Below, one piece after another: positions 36,162-45,374 of a stretch of 64,000 nt of DNA (position 1 is its first letter; every line of letters starts with the position of its first letter). A model generated the notes under the pieces. The model worked only from the letters and a program-made list of their open reading frames with translations, had not been told where the DNA came from and made no database searches. The DNA is taken from NCBI RefSeq assembly GCF_003248515.1, contig NZ_QFOB01000013.1:47516-111515 (forward strand), in the 5' to 3' direction. This DNA is from Sphingomonas sp. GTDB taxonomy: Bacteria > Pseudomonadota > Alphaproteobacteria > Sphingomonadales > Sphingomonadaceae. Position numbers and translations under genes: made by a program.

Positions 36162-39110
36162 GTGTCCGGCACGATCCAGCCCAGCATCTTCACAATTCCG
36201 CCCCACCGCGCCTTCGCGGATGCGCTGGCGGCGGGGCTGCTCGCCCGTTTCGGGGGGGATCCGCTGGGGCTGGCGCGGAGCATCGTGCTGCTGCCGAACA
36301 ATCGCGCGCGGCGTGCGATCCGGGATGCCTTCGTTCGCGCGAGTGGCGGCGCATTGCTGCTGCCGAGGCTCGTTTCGATCGGCGATCCCGCGCTCGACGA
36401 GGCGATCGGCGCGGCGCTGGATCCGGCGGACGCGCCGGCCATTCCGCCGGCGATCGATCCGGTCGCCCGACAGCTGATCCTGGCGCGGCTGATCGAGGCG
36501 GCACGCGCCGGGGCGGGCGAGGCGATCGACGCGGGTGAGGCGATGCGCTTCGCCGCCGATCTGGGGCGCACGCTGGATCAGCTGATCGTGGAGGGTATCG
36601 ATCCCGCACGGTTGCGCGATGCGGTGCCCGGCGAACTGGCCGAACATTGGCAGGCGAGCCTTTCCGCCCTTTCGGTGATCCTCGATCGCTGGCCCGAGGA
36701 ACTCGCCCGGCGCGGCCGGATCGATCTGGCCGACCGGCGCAACCGGCTGATCCGTGCGACGGCGGCGCGATGGCGGACGGATCCGCCGTCGGGCTTCGTC
36801 GTGGCGGCGGGCATCGGCGCCGCCGGCCCGGCGATGGGCGATCTGCTGCGCACCGTTTCGCGCATGGAGCGCGGCCTGATCGTGCTGGCGGGGCTCGATC
36901 GCGCGATGCCGGAACAGGAATGGGAGGCGCTGAAGGGCGCCGAAGGCGTCGACGGGATCGAGACGCACCCCCAATTCGGCCTTTCCCGCCTGCTCGATCG
37001 GATCGGTGTGGCGCGGCACGAAGTGAGATTGTGGCGTCCGGCGGGCGCGGAGGGCGCGCGCTCCGCCCGCAGCATCGCAATCGGCAATGCGATGGCGCCG
37101 GCCGCGTTCACGGACAAATGGCAGGTGCTGAAGCCGCACCGGCGGCGGCTGAGCAATGTGCGGATGGGGGAACTCGCCAATCCGGCGGCCGAGGCGCAGG
37201 CGATCGCGCTCGCGCTGCGCGAGGCGCTGGAGACGCCGGAGCGCACGGCCGCGCTGGTGACGCCCGATCGCGCGCTGGCCGTGCGCGTTGCCCAGCATCT
37301 GAAGCGCTGGGGGATCGAGGCGGACGACAGCGCGGGCCGCCCGCTGGCGCTGATGCCGCCGGGCACGTTGCTGCTGGCGATCGCGGAGGCGGTGGCATCG
37401 GATTTCGCGCCGGTGCCGCTGCTGGCCCTGCTCAAGCATCCGCTGGTGAGGAGCGGCGAGGATCGGGCGGCATGGCTGGAAGACGTGCGCGCGCTGGATC
37501 GGGCGCTGCGCGGCCCCCGCCCCGGACCGGGGCTGGAGGGCATCGGCCGTTTTCTGGCGGAGGGCGAGGGGTGGAGCGACCGCGATCGCGAAGCGGCCCG
37601 TGATCCCTGGAGCGCGATCGAACCGCTGCTCGCGCCCTTCGCCCGGCCCGCGCGGCCGACGCTCACCTATCTCATGGGGCTGGTGCGCGAGGCAGCGGGC
37701 GTGCTGGCCGGCGACGAGGCCTGGAGCCGGCCGGCGGGGCGTGCGGCTGCGGATCTGGTGGCGGCGCTTGAGGAAGGCGCGCCGGATGGGCCGCAGCGGA
37801 TCGACGTGGCGACCTTTCCCGCATTGCTGCGTGCCGCGCTGGAGCAGGTGGCGGTGCGGCCGCCGCAGGGCGGGCATCCGCGCATCTTCATCTGGGGCCT
37901 GATCGAGGCGCGGTTGCAGCGCGCCGATCTGATGGTGCTGGGTGGGCTCAACGAAGGCGCCTGGCCTTCCTTGCCAGCGCCCGATCCGTGGCTGGCGCCC
38001 GCCATTCGCAAGGCACTGGGCCTGCCGGGGCTGGAGCGGCGCATCGGCGCGGAGGCGGAAGAGTTCGCCGCCGCCCTCGGCGCGCCGCACGTGCTGCTCA
38101 CCCGCGCGCGGCGGGATGCCCGCGCGCCGGCGATCGCCTCGCGCTTCTGGCTGCGGCTGGATGCGATGACGGGCCGGCTGCCGCGCGCGCACGGGCTGGC
38201 GAAATGGGCCGACGCGCTGGATCGCCCGGAGGCGACCCTTCCCGCCGAACAGCCCGCGCCCATCCCTCCGGTGGAGGATCGCCCGCGCCGGATCGCGGTG
38301 ACGAAGCTCGATCGGCTGAAGGCGGATCCCTTCGCTTTCTATGCCGACGCGATGCTGAAGCTGCGCCCGATGGATGCGGTGGATGCCGATCCCACCCCGG
38401 CATGGCGCGGGAGCGCGGTGCACGCGATCCTGGATGCGTGGTTCAAGCAGGATGGCTGCGATCCTGCACTGCTGAGGGCGCGCGCGGAAACGCTGCTGGC
38501 GGAGACGGCGGCGCATCCCGTGCTGCGCGCGCTGTGGAGCCCGCGCCTGCTGGAGGCGATCGACTGGATCGCGGAGACGACCGCGCAGGATCGCGCGGAG
38601 GGGCGTGCGCCGGTGGCGGCCGAGATCAAGGGCAGCATCGACCTTTACGGTATCCGGCTGGAAGGAACCGCCGACCGGATCGATCGCGCTGCTTCGGGCG
38701 CGCTCGGCATCGTCGATTACAAGACCGGCAAGCCCCCGTCGAAGAAGGCGGTGATCGAGGGTTATTCCATGCAGCTCGGCCTGCTGGGCCTGATCGCGGA
38801 GAAGGGTGGCTTCGCCGGGTTGGAGGGCGTGCCGGGCCTGTTCGAATATTGGTCGCTCGGCGCGAAGGGATCCGGGCTCGGCTATCGGGAAAGCCCGGTG
38901 GGCCTGAACAAGAAGGGCGAGGGGATCGCCGCCGAGGATTTTACCAGGCGCGCCGCCGCCGTGCTGGAGGCGGCGGTGGGCCGCTGGCTGACGGGAGACG
39001 CGCCGTTCGTGGCGAAGCTCCATCCCGAATATGCGCCTTATGGTGATTATGACCAGCTGATGCGGCTGGATGAATGGTATGGCCGCGCGGCGCGGCGGGA
39101 GGAGCCGTGA
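36162..39110 (+). CDS. addB: Double-strand break repair protein AddB
   Basis: This 982-residue protein begins at GTG. It has the inactivated helicase-like N-terminal half (SIVLLPNNRARRAIRDAF) and a RecB-type nuclease domain at the C-terminus with IVDYKTGKPPSKK, whose Asp is residue 852, followed by YSMQLGLLGL. AddB and AddA form the alphaproteobacterial replacement of RecBCD that unwinds and resects DNA ends for RecA loading. I see only one cysteine in the whole sequence (KQDGCDPALL). The four-cysteine iron-sulfur cluster of the Bacillus AddB nuclease domain is therefore absent, as in other alphaproteobacterial members. It overlaps addA. Confidence 0.9.
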   Translation: MSGTIQPSIFTIPPHRAFADALAAGLLARFGGDPLGLARSIVLLPNNRARRAIRDAFVRASGGALLLPRLVSIGDPALDEAIGAALDPADAPAIPPAIDPVARQLILARLIEAARAGAGEAIDAGEAMRFAADLGRTLDQLIVEGIDPARLRDAVPGELAEHWQASLSALSVILDRWPEELARRGRIDLADRRNRLIRATAARWRTDPPSGFVVAAGIGAAGPAMGDLLRTVSRMERGLIVLAGLDRAMPEQEWEALKGAEGVDGIETHPQFGLSRLLDRIGVARHEVRLWRPAGAEGARSARSIAIGNAMAPAAFTDKWQVLKPHRRRLSNVRMGELANPAAEAQAIALALREALETPERTAALVTPDRALAVRVAQHLKRWGIEADDSAGRPLALMPPGTLLLAIAEAVASDFAPVPLLALLKHPLVRSGEDRAAWLEDVRALDRALRGPRPGPGLEGIGRFLAEGEGWSDRDREAARDPWSAIEPLLAPFARPARPTLTYLMGLVREAAGVLAGDEAWSRPAGRAAADLVAALEEGAPDGPQRIDVATFPALLRAALEQVAVRPPQGGHPRIFIWGLIEARLQRADLMVLGGLNEGAWPSLPAPDPWLAPAIRKALGLPGLERRIGAEAEEFAAALGAPHVLLTRARRDARAPAIASRFWLRLDAMTGRLPRAHGLAKWADALDRPEATLPAEQPAPIPPVEDRPRRIAVTKLDRLKADPFAFYADAMLKLRPMDAVDADPTPAWRGSAVHAILDAWFKQDGCDPALLRARAETLLAETAAHPVLRALWSPRLLEAIDWIAETTAQDRAEGRAPVAAEIKGSIDLYGIRLEGTADRIDRAASGALGIVDYKTGKPPSKKAVIEGYSMQLGLLGLIAEKGGFAGLEGVPGLFEYWSLGAKGSGLGYRESPVGLNKKGEGIAAEDFTRRAAAVLEAAVGRWLTGDAPFVAKLHPEYAPYGDYDQLMRLDEWYGRAARREEP

Positions 39111-42100
39111 GCGCGCGGATCGAACTGCTGCGGCCTCTGAAGGGCGCGCAGGCGGACGCCTCCGATCCGCGCCGGCAGGTGTGGCTTTCGGCGTCGGCGG
39201 GAACGGGCAAGACGCATGTGCTGACGGCGCGCGTGCTGCGTCTGCTGCTTTCCGGCGCGCGGCCTTCCTCCATCCTGTGCCTTACCTTCACCAAGGCGGG
39301 CGCGGCCGAAATGGCGGAGCGGATCCAGTCTCGCCTGGCGAGCTGGGTGCGGCTGGACGAGCGGAAGCTGGAGAAGGAACTGTTCGCGCTCGGCGAGCCC
39401 AATGATGCGGAGGCATTGAAGAAGGCGCGGCGATTGTTCGCGCGCGTGCTGGATGCGCCGGGTGGCGGGCTTCGCATCCAGACGATCCACGCTTTTTCGC
39501 AGACGTTGCTCGCCGCCTTTCCGAGCGAGGCGGGGCTGGCGCCGGGCTTCAGGCCGCTCGACGGGCGCGCGGAGGCGGCGCTGGCGCGCGAAACGCTCGC
39601 GCGGCTGCTGGCCGATGCCGAGGCGGGTGGCGATCTGGGGCTGGTGCGCGATGTGCAGGCGCTGAGCCGCAGGCTGGGGGAGCAGGCGGCCGAGCGCTAT
39701 TTGCGGCTGTGCGCGCGATCGCCGCGCGCGCTGGCGGAGCTGGGCAGCCGCGAGGGGCTGGAGGCGCGCATCCGCACCGGCCTGGGCATCTGGCTGGGCG
39801 ATATCGAGGCGCGGATCCTCGGGATGGTGGCGGACGACATGTTCGACAGCGGCCTGCTGCGCGCGATCGGCGATGCCTATGCGGCCTGGGGCACCAAGAC
39901 CGGGCTGGAGCGGGCTGCCGTGGCCGAGGCCTTCCTCGCGGCCGATGCCGAGGCGCGCGCGGGGATGCTGGAAGAGGTGCGGCGCATCGCCGTGACCGCG
40001 ACGGGATCGCCCTACGCACATTCGCAGAAGCTGCTCGATTGCGATCCGGCGCATGGTGACAATTGCGAATCCCTGGCCGAGGCGATCGGCGTGCTGCTGG
40101 AGCACAGGCGCGGCGCGGAACTGGCGGCCCTGCTGGCGGCGGGCCTGCGCGCGGGGCAGGCCTATGCCGCCGCCTATGAAACGGCCAAGCGCGCGACGGG
40201 CGCCGTGGACTTCGACGATCTCATCCGGCTGGTGCTGGATCTGCTCGACAAGCCCGGCATAGGCGAATGGATCCGCTACAAGCTGGACGCCCGCGTGGAT
40301 CATCTGCTGATCGACGAGGGGCAGGATACCAATGCGCAGCAGTGGCGGATCGTGCGGGCGCTGGCCGACGATTTCTTCGCGGACGAGGCGGACGGGCGGA
40401 TTGCCCGGACGATCTTTTCGGTTGGGGATTTCAAGCAGGCCATCTTCGGTTTTCAGGGAACGGACCCCTTCGCCTTCGCCGCCGCGCGCGAATATTTCGG
40501 GCGGCAGATCGAGGCCGGGGGCGAGGATGAACGGGGCAGGCCGCGTGCGCTGGACCGGCTTTCGCTGGATCGCTCCTTCCGCTCGACGCCGCCGATCCTG
40601 GCGCTTGTCGACGGCCTGATCGGGGATCTCGGCAAGGATGCGCTGGGCCTGTTCGACGAACTGGAGCCGCATCTGAGCGCCAAGGAGGGCAAGCCCGGCC
40701 TCGTCACCTTGCTGGCGCCGCTTTCCGATGCGGATGCCGATGCGGGCGAGGATGAGAGCGAGGAGGGCTGGCTGGACGATGCCACGCGCCGCTTCGCGCA
40801 GCGGCTGGCCGAACAGCTGCGCCTTTGGCTGGATCAGCCCTTGTGGCTGCCCGGCAAAGGCAGGGCGCTGCGGCCGGAGGATATTCTGATCCTCGTCCGG
40901 CGGCGCGGCGATCTCGCGTCGCTGATCGTGGCGCGTCTGCATGCCGAGGGCGTGCCGGTGGCGGGGGTCGATCGGTTGCGGCTGGATGCGCCGCTGGCCG
41001 TGCGGGATCTGATGGCGGCGATCCGCTTCGTGCTCCAGCCCGGCGACGAGCTGAGCCTTGCGAGCCTGCTCGTCTCGCCCCTGTTCGGGTTGACGCAGGA
41101 GGAGCTTTATTCGGTCGGTTTCGGGCGGAAGGGATCGCTATGGTCGGCCTTGCAGGATCATGCCGCTCATCGGGCAACGACGGGCTTTCTGCGGGATATC
41201 CTCGCGGCGGCCGACTTCACCACGCCTTATGCCTTTCTCGAGCGGATATTGACCGGGCCGCTCGACGGGCGCCGCAAGCTGCTGGGCCGGCTGGGCCATG
41301 AGGCGCGCGATCCGATCGAGGAATTGCTGAACGCGGCGATGCTGTTCGAAGGCGAGGCGACGCCGACATTGCAGCGCTTCCTCGACTGGTTCGATCGCGG
41401 CGAAGTGGAGGTGACGCGCGATCCTTCCGCGCCGCTGGATGCGGTGCGCGTGATGACCGTGCATGGCGCCAAGGGCCTTCAGGCCCCCCTCGTGATCCTC
41501 GCGGATGCGACCGGCGATCCCGAGCGGCAGCCGGCGCGCGACGTGAACTGGGCGATCGAGGCGGATGCCGATCCCGTGCCGATCCTGCGCCCGCGCAAGG
41601 CCGAGCGGATCGGGCCGCTCGACGATCGCATCGCCGAGATCGAGCGGCGCGAGCGCGAGGAGCATTGGCGGCTGCTCTACGTGGCGGTGACGCGCGCCGA
41701 GGAGCAGCTGGTGATAGGCGGCGCGCTTGGCCCGGCCGCGCGTGGCCAGCCGCCGGCGGAGAGCTGGTATGCGGCGATCGGCCGGGCGATGGACGGTCTG
41801 GGCGCGGAGGAACTGGCCGATCCGCTGTGGGGGCATGCCCGCCACTATCGCGGCGGGCGATCCGGCCTGAGCGTGGTGCGCGAGGCGCGGCCGGCAGCGA
41901 TCCGCATCCCAACCTCGCTGCCCGGCTGGGTACGCTCGCCGGCGCCGATCGAGCAGCGCCCGCCACGCCCGCTGGCGCCGTCTTCGCTGGGCGAGGATCT
42001 CGCCGCGAGCCCTCCGCCGAGCCCGGCGATGCGCGCCGCCGCCGAACGCGGGCGCCTGCTGCATGCCCTGTTCGAGCGCCTGCCGGCGCTGGCGCCCGAT

Positions 42101-42571
42101 CAGCGGTGGGCCGCTGCCGAGCGCTGGCTGGTCGGGGCGGGCGGCATGGCCGATCCGGGGGCGGCGCGATCGCTGGCCGAGGATGCGTGCCGGATCCTTT
42201 CCGATCCGGCGCTGGGCGATATCTTCTCGCCCGATGCGCTGGCCGAGGCGCCGATCGCGGCGGTGGTGGAGGGCGGGCATGTGGTGGCCGGCACGGTGGA
42301 CCGGCTGCTGGTGACCGACGATGATGTGCTGGTGCTGGATTACAAGACCGGGCGGGCAATGCCGGATCGAGCCGAAGAGGCGCCCGCGCATCATCTTCGC
42401 CAGATGGCGGCCTATGCCGATGCGCTGGCGCGGATATTTCCGGGGCGCCGGATCCGGGCCGCCTTGCTTTATACGGCGGGCCCGCGTCTGTTCGATCTGC
42501 CGCCCGCGCTGCTGGCGCGGTACAAGCCGGACTATGCGGGGGCGCAGCAAAAGCTTGAGCTCGGCAGTTGA
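39107..42571 (+). CDS. addA: Double-strand break repair helicase/nuclease AddA
   Basis: The start is the GTG overlapping the addB stop (GTGA), with GGGAGGAGC before it. The 1154-residue protein has the UvrD/Rep superfamily I helicase motifs: Walker A SASAGTGKTHVLTARVL at residues 28-44, LCLTFTKAGAAEMAERI (Ia), LLIDEGQDTNAQQWRI (II), VGDFKQAIFGFQG (III), VMTVHGAKGLQAPLVIL (V) and RLLYVAVTRAEEQLVI (VI). A C-terminal RecB-like nuclease domain carries VLDYKTGRA with Asp at residue 1078. It pairs with AddB as a nuclease-helicase. The addB-addA-trxA order is typical of sphingomonads. Confidence 0.93.
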   Translation: MSARIELLRPLKGAQADASDPRRQVWLSASAGTGKTHVLTARVLRLLLSGARPSSILCLTFTKAGAAEMAERIQSRLASWVRLDERKLEKELFALGEPNDAEALKKARRLFARVLDAPGGGLRIQTIHAFSQTLLAAFPSEAGLAPGFRPLDGRAEAALARETLARLLADAEAGGDLGLVRDVQALSRRLGEQAAERYLRLCARSPRALAELGSREGLEARIRTGLGIWLGDIEARILGMVADDMFDSGLLRAIGDAYAAWGTKTGLERAAVAEAFLAADAEARAGMLEEVRRIAVTATGSPYAHSQKLLDCDPAHGDNCESLAEAIGVLLEHRRGAELAALLAAGLRAGQAYAAAYETAKRATGAVDFDDLIRLVLDLLDKPGIGEWIRYKLDARVDHLLIDEGQDTNAQQWRIVRALADDFFADEADGRIARTIFSVGDFKQAIFGFQGTDPFAFAAAREYFGRQIEAGGEDERGRPRALDRLSLDRSFRSTPPILALVDGLIGDLGKDALGLFDELEPHLSAKEGKPGLVTLLAPLSDADADAGEDESEEGWLDDATRRFAQRLAEQLRLWLDQPLWLPGKGRALRPEDILILVRRRGDLASLIVARLHAEGVPVAGVDRLRLDAPLAVRDLMAAIRFVLQPGDELSLASLLVSPLFGLTQEELYSVGFGRKGSLWSALQDHAAHRATTGFLRDILAAADFTTPYAFLERILTGPLDGRRKLLGRLGHEARDPIEELLNAAMLFEGEATPTLQRFLDWFDRGEVEVTRDPSAPLDAVRVMTVHGAKGLQAPLVILADATGDPERQPARDVNWAIEADADPVPILRPRKAERIGPLDDRIAEIERREREEHWRLLYVAVTRAEEQLVIGGALGPAARGQPPAESWYAAIGRAMDGLGAEELADPLWGHARHYRGGRSGLSVVREARPAAIRIPTSLPGWVRSPAPIEQRPPRPLAPSSLGEDLAASPPPSPAMRAAAERGRLLHALFERLPALAPDQRWAAAERWLVGAGGMADPGAARSLAEDACRILSDPALGDIFSPDALAEAPIAAVVEGGHVVAGTVDRLLVTDDDVLVLDYKTGRAMPDRAEEAPAHHLRQMAAYADALARIFPGRRIRAALLYTAGPRLFDLPPALLARYKPDYAGAQQKLELGS

Positions 42572-42617
42572 GGGAGACGGCCGCGCTGCCTACATCCGTG
42601 CCAACTCACAGGAGCAT

Positions 42618-42944
42618 ATGACGATGGCGACCAAGAAGATCACCGACACTTCGTTCGAAAGCGACGTGCTGAAGGCGGACGGGCCGGTGCTGGTCGATTT
42701 CTGGGCCGAGTGGTGCGGGCCGTGCCGGATGATCGGGCCGGCGCTGGAAGAGCTTTCCGACGAACTGGGCGAGAAGGTGACCATCACCAAGATTAATATC
42801 GACGAGAATCCCGAGACGCCGGGCAAGTATGGCGTGCGCGGTATACCGACGATGATCCTGTTCAAGGGTGGCGCGCCTGCCGCGACCAAGGTCGGCGCGG
42901 CGCCCAAGAGCGCGCTCAAGGGCTGGCTGGAACAGTCGCTCTGA
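42618..42944 (+). CDS. trxA: Thioredoxin
   Basis: This 108-residue classic thioredoxin has VLVDFWAEWCGPCRMIGPAL with redox cysteines 33 and 36 and the cis-proline loop RGIPTMILFKGG. The start MTMATKKITD has AGGAG five bases upstream; a second ATG six bases on is also possible. It is a cytoplasmic disulfide reductase. It lies 46 bases after addA and is probably co-transcribed with it. A strong hairpin follows. Confidence 0.95.
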   Translation: MTMATKKITDTSFESDVLKADGPVLVDFWAEWCGPCRMIGPALEELSDELGEKVTITKINIDENPETPGKYGVRGIPTMILFKGGAPAATKVGAAPKSALKGWLEQSL

Positions 42945-42950
42945 TGGGAT

Positions 42951-42975
42951 TGCCCCGGCGGAAGCCGCCGGGGCA
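42951..42975. terminator. Bidirectional hairpin after trxA
   Basis: TGCCCCGGCGG at 42951-42961 pairs exactly with CCGCCGGGGCA at 42965-42975 around a three-base loop. It lies between trxA and the convergent dehydrogenase gene and can serve both. The stem is very stable, but the U-tract is weak. Confidence 0.7.
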
Positions 42976-43019
42976 AAACGCGGCGGGATATTCTCAGTCG
43001 CGTGACATGTCCGGTCGTG

Positions 43020-43751
43020 TCAGACCTGACCCATCCCGCCATCCACAAAAAGCTCGGAGCCGGCGATGAAGCTGGCTTCGTCGCTCAGGAGGAACAGCGT
43101 GGCCGCCGTCACTTCCTCGGGCTTCGCCATGCGTCCGAGCGGGATCATCGCGTTGAGAGCGTTCCTTTCTTCTTCGGATACGCGCGCCATCATCTCGGTG
43201 TCGGTTGGTCCCGGCGCGACGACATTCACGCGGATGCCGCGTGGCGCCAGTTCCAGCGTCCAGGTCCGGGCGTAGGCACGCAGAGCGGCCTTGGTCGCCG
43301 CATAGGTGCCGCGGGCAGGAATACCGGCCACCGAGGCGACCGATCCCATCAGCACGACGGAGGCGCCGTCCTTCAGCGTGCCGAGCGCAGCCTGCAGACC
43401 GAAGAGCGTTCCACGGACGTTTACGCCAAAGTGGCGGTCGAAATGGTCGGCCGTGACTTCGGTCAGTGCCGCCGGCTCGCTGATCCCGGCGTTCAGAACG
43501 AGAGAATCAAGCTGACCATGCTTTTCCCGGACCGTCGCCATGACACGCTCCAAATCTTGCTGTGCGCTCGCATCCGCGACCAGCCCGTGCGCGCTGTCGC
43601 CGATTTCGGCCGCCGCGCGATCGACCTGACCGGCATCGCGCCCCGTGATGAGCACCGTCGCGCCTTCGGCGGCCAATCGTTTTGCAATCGCGAGGCCGAT
43701 ACCCTTCGCACCGCCCACCACCAGGGCAACCTTATCCGTCATGCCATTCAT
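43020..43751 (-). CDS. Short-chain dehydrogenase/reductase
   Basis: This 243-residue SDR protein has the cofactor loop VALVVGGAKGIGLAIAKRL, the NAG-equivalent LVLNAGISEPA and catalytic SVASVAGIPARGTYAATKAAL (Ser, YAATK Tyr and Lys). The ending SDEASFIAGSELFVDGGMGQV is normal for classical SDRs using NADP(H) or NAD(H). The substrate is unknown. It is divergent from an HxlR-type regulator, with 68 bases between starts, so its expression is probably controlled by that regulator in response to a reactive compound. Confidence 0.9.
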   Translation of the reverse strand: MNGMTDKVALVVGGAKGIGLAIAKRLAAEGATVLITGRDAGQVDRAAAEIGDSAHGLVADASAQQDLERVMATVREKHGQLDSLVLNAGISEPAALTEVTADHFDRHFGVNVRGTLFGLQAALGTLKDGASVVLMGSVASVAGIPARGTYAATKAALRAYARTWTLELAPRGIRVNVVAPGPTDTEMMARVSEEERNALNAMIPLGRMAKPEEVTAATLFLLSDEASFIAGSELFVDGGMGQV

Positions 43752-43783
43752 GATTCGATCCCGTTCGGTAAAGACGGGAGACT

Positions 43784-43837
43784 AGATATACGGACAATAT
43801 CTGATATCAATTACGCACTATGAATAGCCTAGATATA
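43784..43837. promoter_or_regulatory. AT-rich repeats between SDR and hxlR genes
   Basis: An inverted repeat AGATAT-N7-ATATCT occupies 43784-43802 and is followed by GATATC at 43804-43809. The 9-mer CTAGATATA occurs twice in the same orientation, at 43782-43790 and 43829-43837, the second copy inside the first codons of the regulator. These are candidate binding sites for the HxlR regulator and could also autoregulate it. Confidence 0.5.
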
Positions 43838-44227
43838 GCCGGCGATACCGATCTCGCCTTCCTTTCGGATTGCGCGATGGCGGAAATGGCTCAAATTCGA
43901 CCCGTGCTCGACAAAATTGCCGACAAGTGGACGATCATGATCCTGATCGTCATTTGCCCCAAGCCAGCTCGCTTCAATGAGATCAAGCGTCGGTTGAATG
44001 GCATCACGCACAAGGCGTTGGCGGATGCGCTCAAGCGCCTCGAGCGCAACGGACTGGTGACCCGAACCGTCCTGCCCACCGCACCCATCGGCGTGGAATA
44101 TGCGATCACGGCGCTCGGTCACTCGCTTCGACAGCCATTTGAGGTGTTGTGCGGCTGGGCGCTCGCTCACGGTGGAGAGATCAATGCGGCCGGGATCAGC
44201 TATGATCGCGCGAGGGAAATGGCCTGA
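43820..44227 (+). CDS. HxlR-family transcriptional regulator
   Basis: This 135-residue winged-helix regulator has the HxlR core IADKWTIMILIVICPKPARFNEIKRRLNG followed by ITHKALADALKRLERNGLV and the wing RTVLPTAPIGVEYAIT. HxlR proteins are dimers that respond to aldehydes, quinones or disulfide stress, often through an N-terminal cysteine; here Cys-18 (LSDCAMAE) is placed for that role. The gene is divergent from the SDR gene it probably controls and ends in a hairpin terminator. Confidence 0.9.
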   Translation: MNSLDIAGDTDLAFLSDCAMAEMAQIRPVLDKIADKWTIMILIVICPKPARFNEIKRRLNGITHKALADALKRLERNGLVTRTVLPTAPIGVEYAITALGHSLRQPFEVLCGWALAHGGEINAAGISYDRAREMA

Positions 44228-44257
44228 GCGGCGGCTGGATGAGCGATCCGATCGTCG

Positions 44258-44287
44258 ATCGCGAATGATCCGGGGTTCGCGATTTTG
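44258..44287 (+). terminator. Hairpin terminator after hxlR
   Basis: ATCGCGAA at 44258-44265 pairs with TTCGCGAT at 44276-44283 and is followed by TTTG, a plausible intrinsic terminator 31 bases after the regulator's stop. Confidence 0.6.
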
Positions 44288-44359
44288 ATCCCCTCCGCAG
44301 CGATCATGGCATTTCGCGGCCTCCTCGATACCGCCCCAAGATACGGCATCGTTGCCTGC

Positions 44360-45340
44360 CTATAGCGCGCCGGTTTCGTGCAGATCCACACGCACCCGGC
44401 AGCCGGGGTTCATGTCCTCGCGGGTGAACGTGCCGCCCTTCTGCTGCGCGAGCAGGCGCACGAGGCGGGATCCCATGCCCGATCGGGAATCGGAGGGGCA
44501 GCCCATGCCGTCATCCTCGACATGGATGATGATCCGGGGGCTTTCCACCGCGATCCTCACGCGCACCGTGCCGGCCGTTTCATCGGGGAAGGCATATTTG
44601 AAGCAGTTCGTGACCAGTTCGTTCACGATCAGCCCCACAGTGATGGCGGTGGAGCCCGGCACGATCGCGCTGGCGCATTCCACGCGCACGGCAATCGGCC
44701 GCACGCCGCGCAGCAGGTCGCCAAGCCCCGCGCACAACCGCTCGACATAGGCGGCCAGATCCAGCCCGATGCCGTCGCCGAAATCGCTGCGCAGCCGATC
44801 CTGCGCGGAGGAGACGATCATCACGCGCGCATTGGCCTGGCCCAGCGCCTCCTTCACGGCGGGGTCGGCGCTGGCATTGCTCTGTAGCGTGATCGCCGCG
44901 CTGATGATCGCGAGATCATTCTTCGTCCGGTGCGTCAGTTCGGCCAGCAGCAGGCTCTTGGCGCGTTCGGCCTCGTCGAGCCGGCGGACGGTGCGCCGCA
45001 GCGCCTCGATGATGGCGGACAGCGAGAAGCCCACGAGGTGGAAGATCAGAACCGGTGCCCAGGGGATGCTTCGTCCGGGTTCCAGGAAGAAGCCCCAGCC
45101 GACCAGCGCGCTCGCGATCGTGGCGAGATAGCCCGCTCCCCGATTGAGCAGCAGCGCACACAGGAACACCGCCGGCACGAACAGGAGGATCGGATAGCCG
45201 ATGAGCGCGTCCGCCAGCGCATAACGTATCGCGGCGACCCCGGCCACGATGGCCACTATCCCGGCATGGCTGACGATCGCCGGGAGCTGGCGTTCGGGAA
45301 TGAAGCGGAGAACGAGCGCCTCGGTCAGATGGCGCGCCAT
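44360..45340 (-). CDS. Membrane sensor kinase, DUF4118-HisKA_2 type
   Basis: The 326-residue protein begins MARHLTEALVLRF with AAGGCAG upstream; the frame extends further upstream without protein character. Residues 20-115 form the four-helix DUF4118 module also found in KdpD (YPILLFVPAVFLCALLLNRGAG). It is followed by a HisKA_2 helix with the phosphoacceptor His-137 (AELTHRTKNDLAIISAAI) and a HATPase region (GLIVNELVTNCFKYAFPDETA, VEDDGMG). Kinases of this type in alphaproteobacteria feed the general stress response or light responses. No sensory PAS or response-regulator gene is adjacent. Confidence 0.85.
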   Translation of the reverse strand: MARHLTEALVLRFIPERQLPAIVSHAGIVAIVAGVAAIRYALADALIGYPILLFVPAVFLCALLLNRGAGYLATIASALVGWGFFLEPGRSIPWAPVLIFHLVGFSLSAIIEALRRTVRRLDEAERAKSLLLAELTHRTKNDLAIISAAITLQSNASADPAVKEALGQANARVMIVSSAQDRLRSDFGDGIGLDLAAYVERLCAGLGDLLRGVRPIAVRVECASAIVPGSTAITVGLIVNELVTNCFKYAFPDETAGTVRVRIAVESPRIIIHVEDDGMGCPSDSRSGMGSRLVRLLAQQKGGTFTREDMNPGCRVRVDLHETGAL

Positions 45341-45374
45341 CACTGCCTTGCCATGTCGCAGGGGCTCCCCGGTC

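Noticed and set aside
36093..39023. 976-residue open frame antisense to addB
   Set aside because: Low-complexity Arg/Gln/His composition without motifs; addB on the other strand has clear nuclease motifs.
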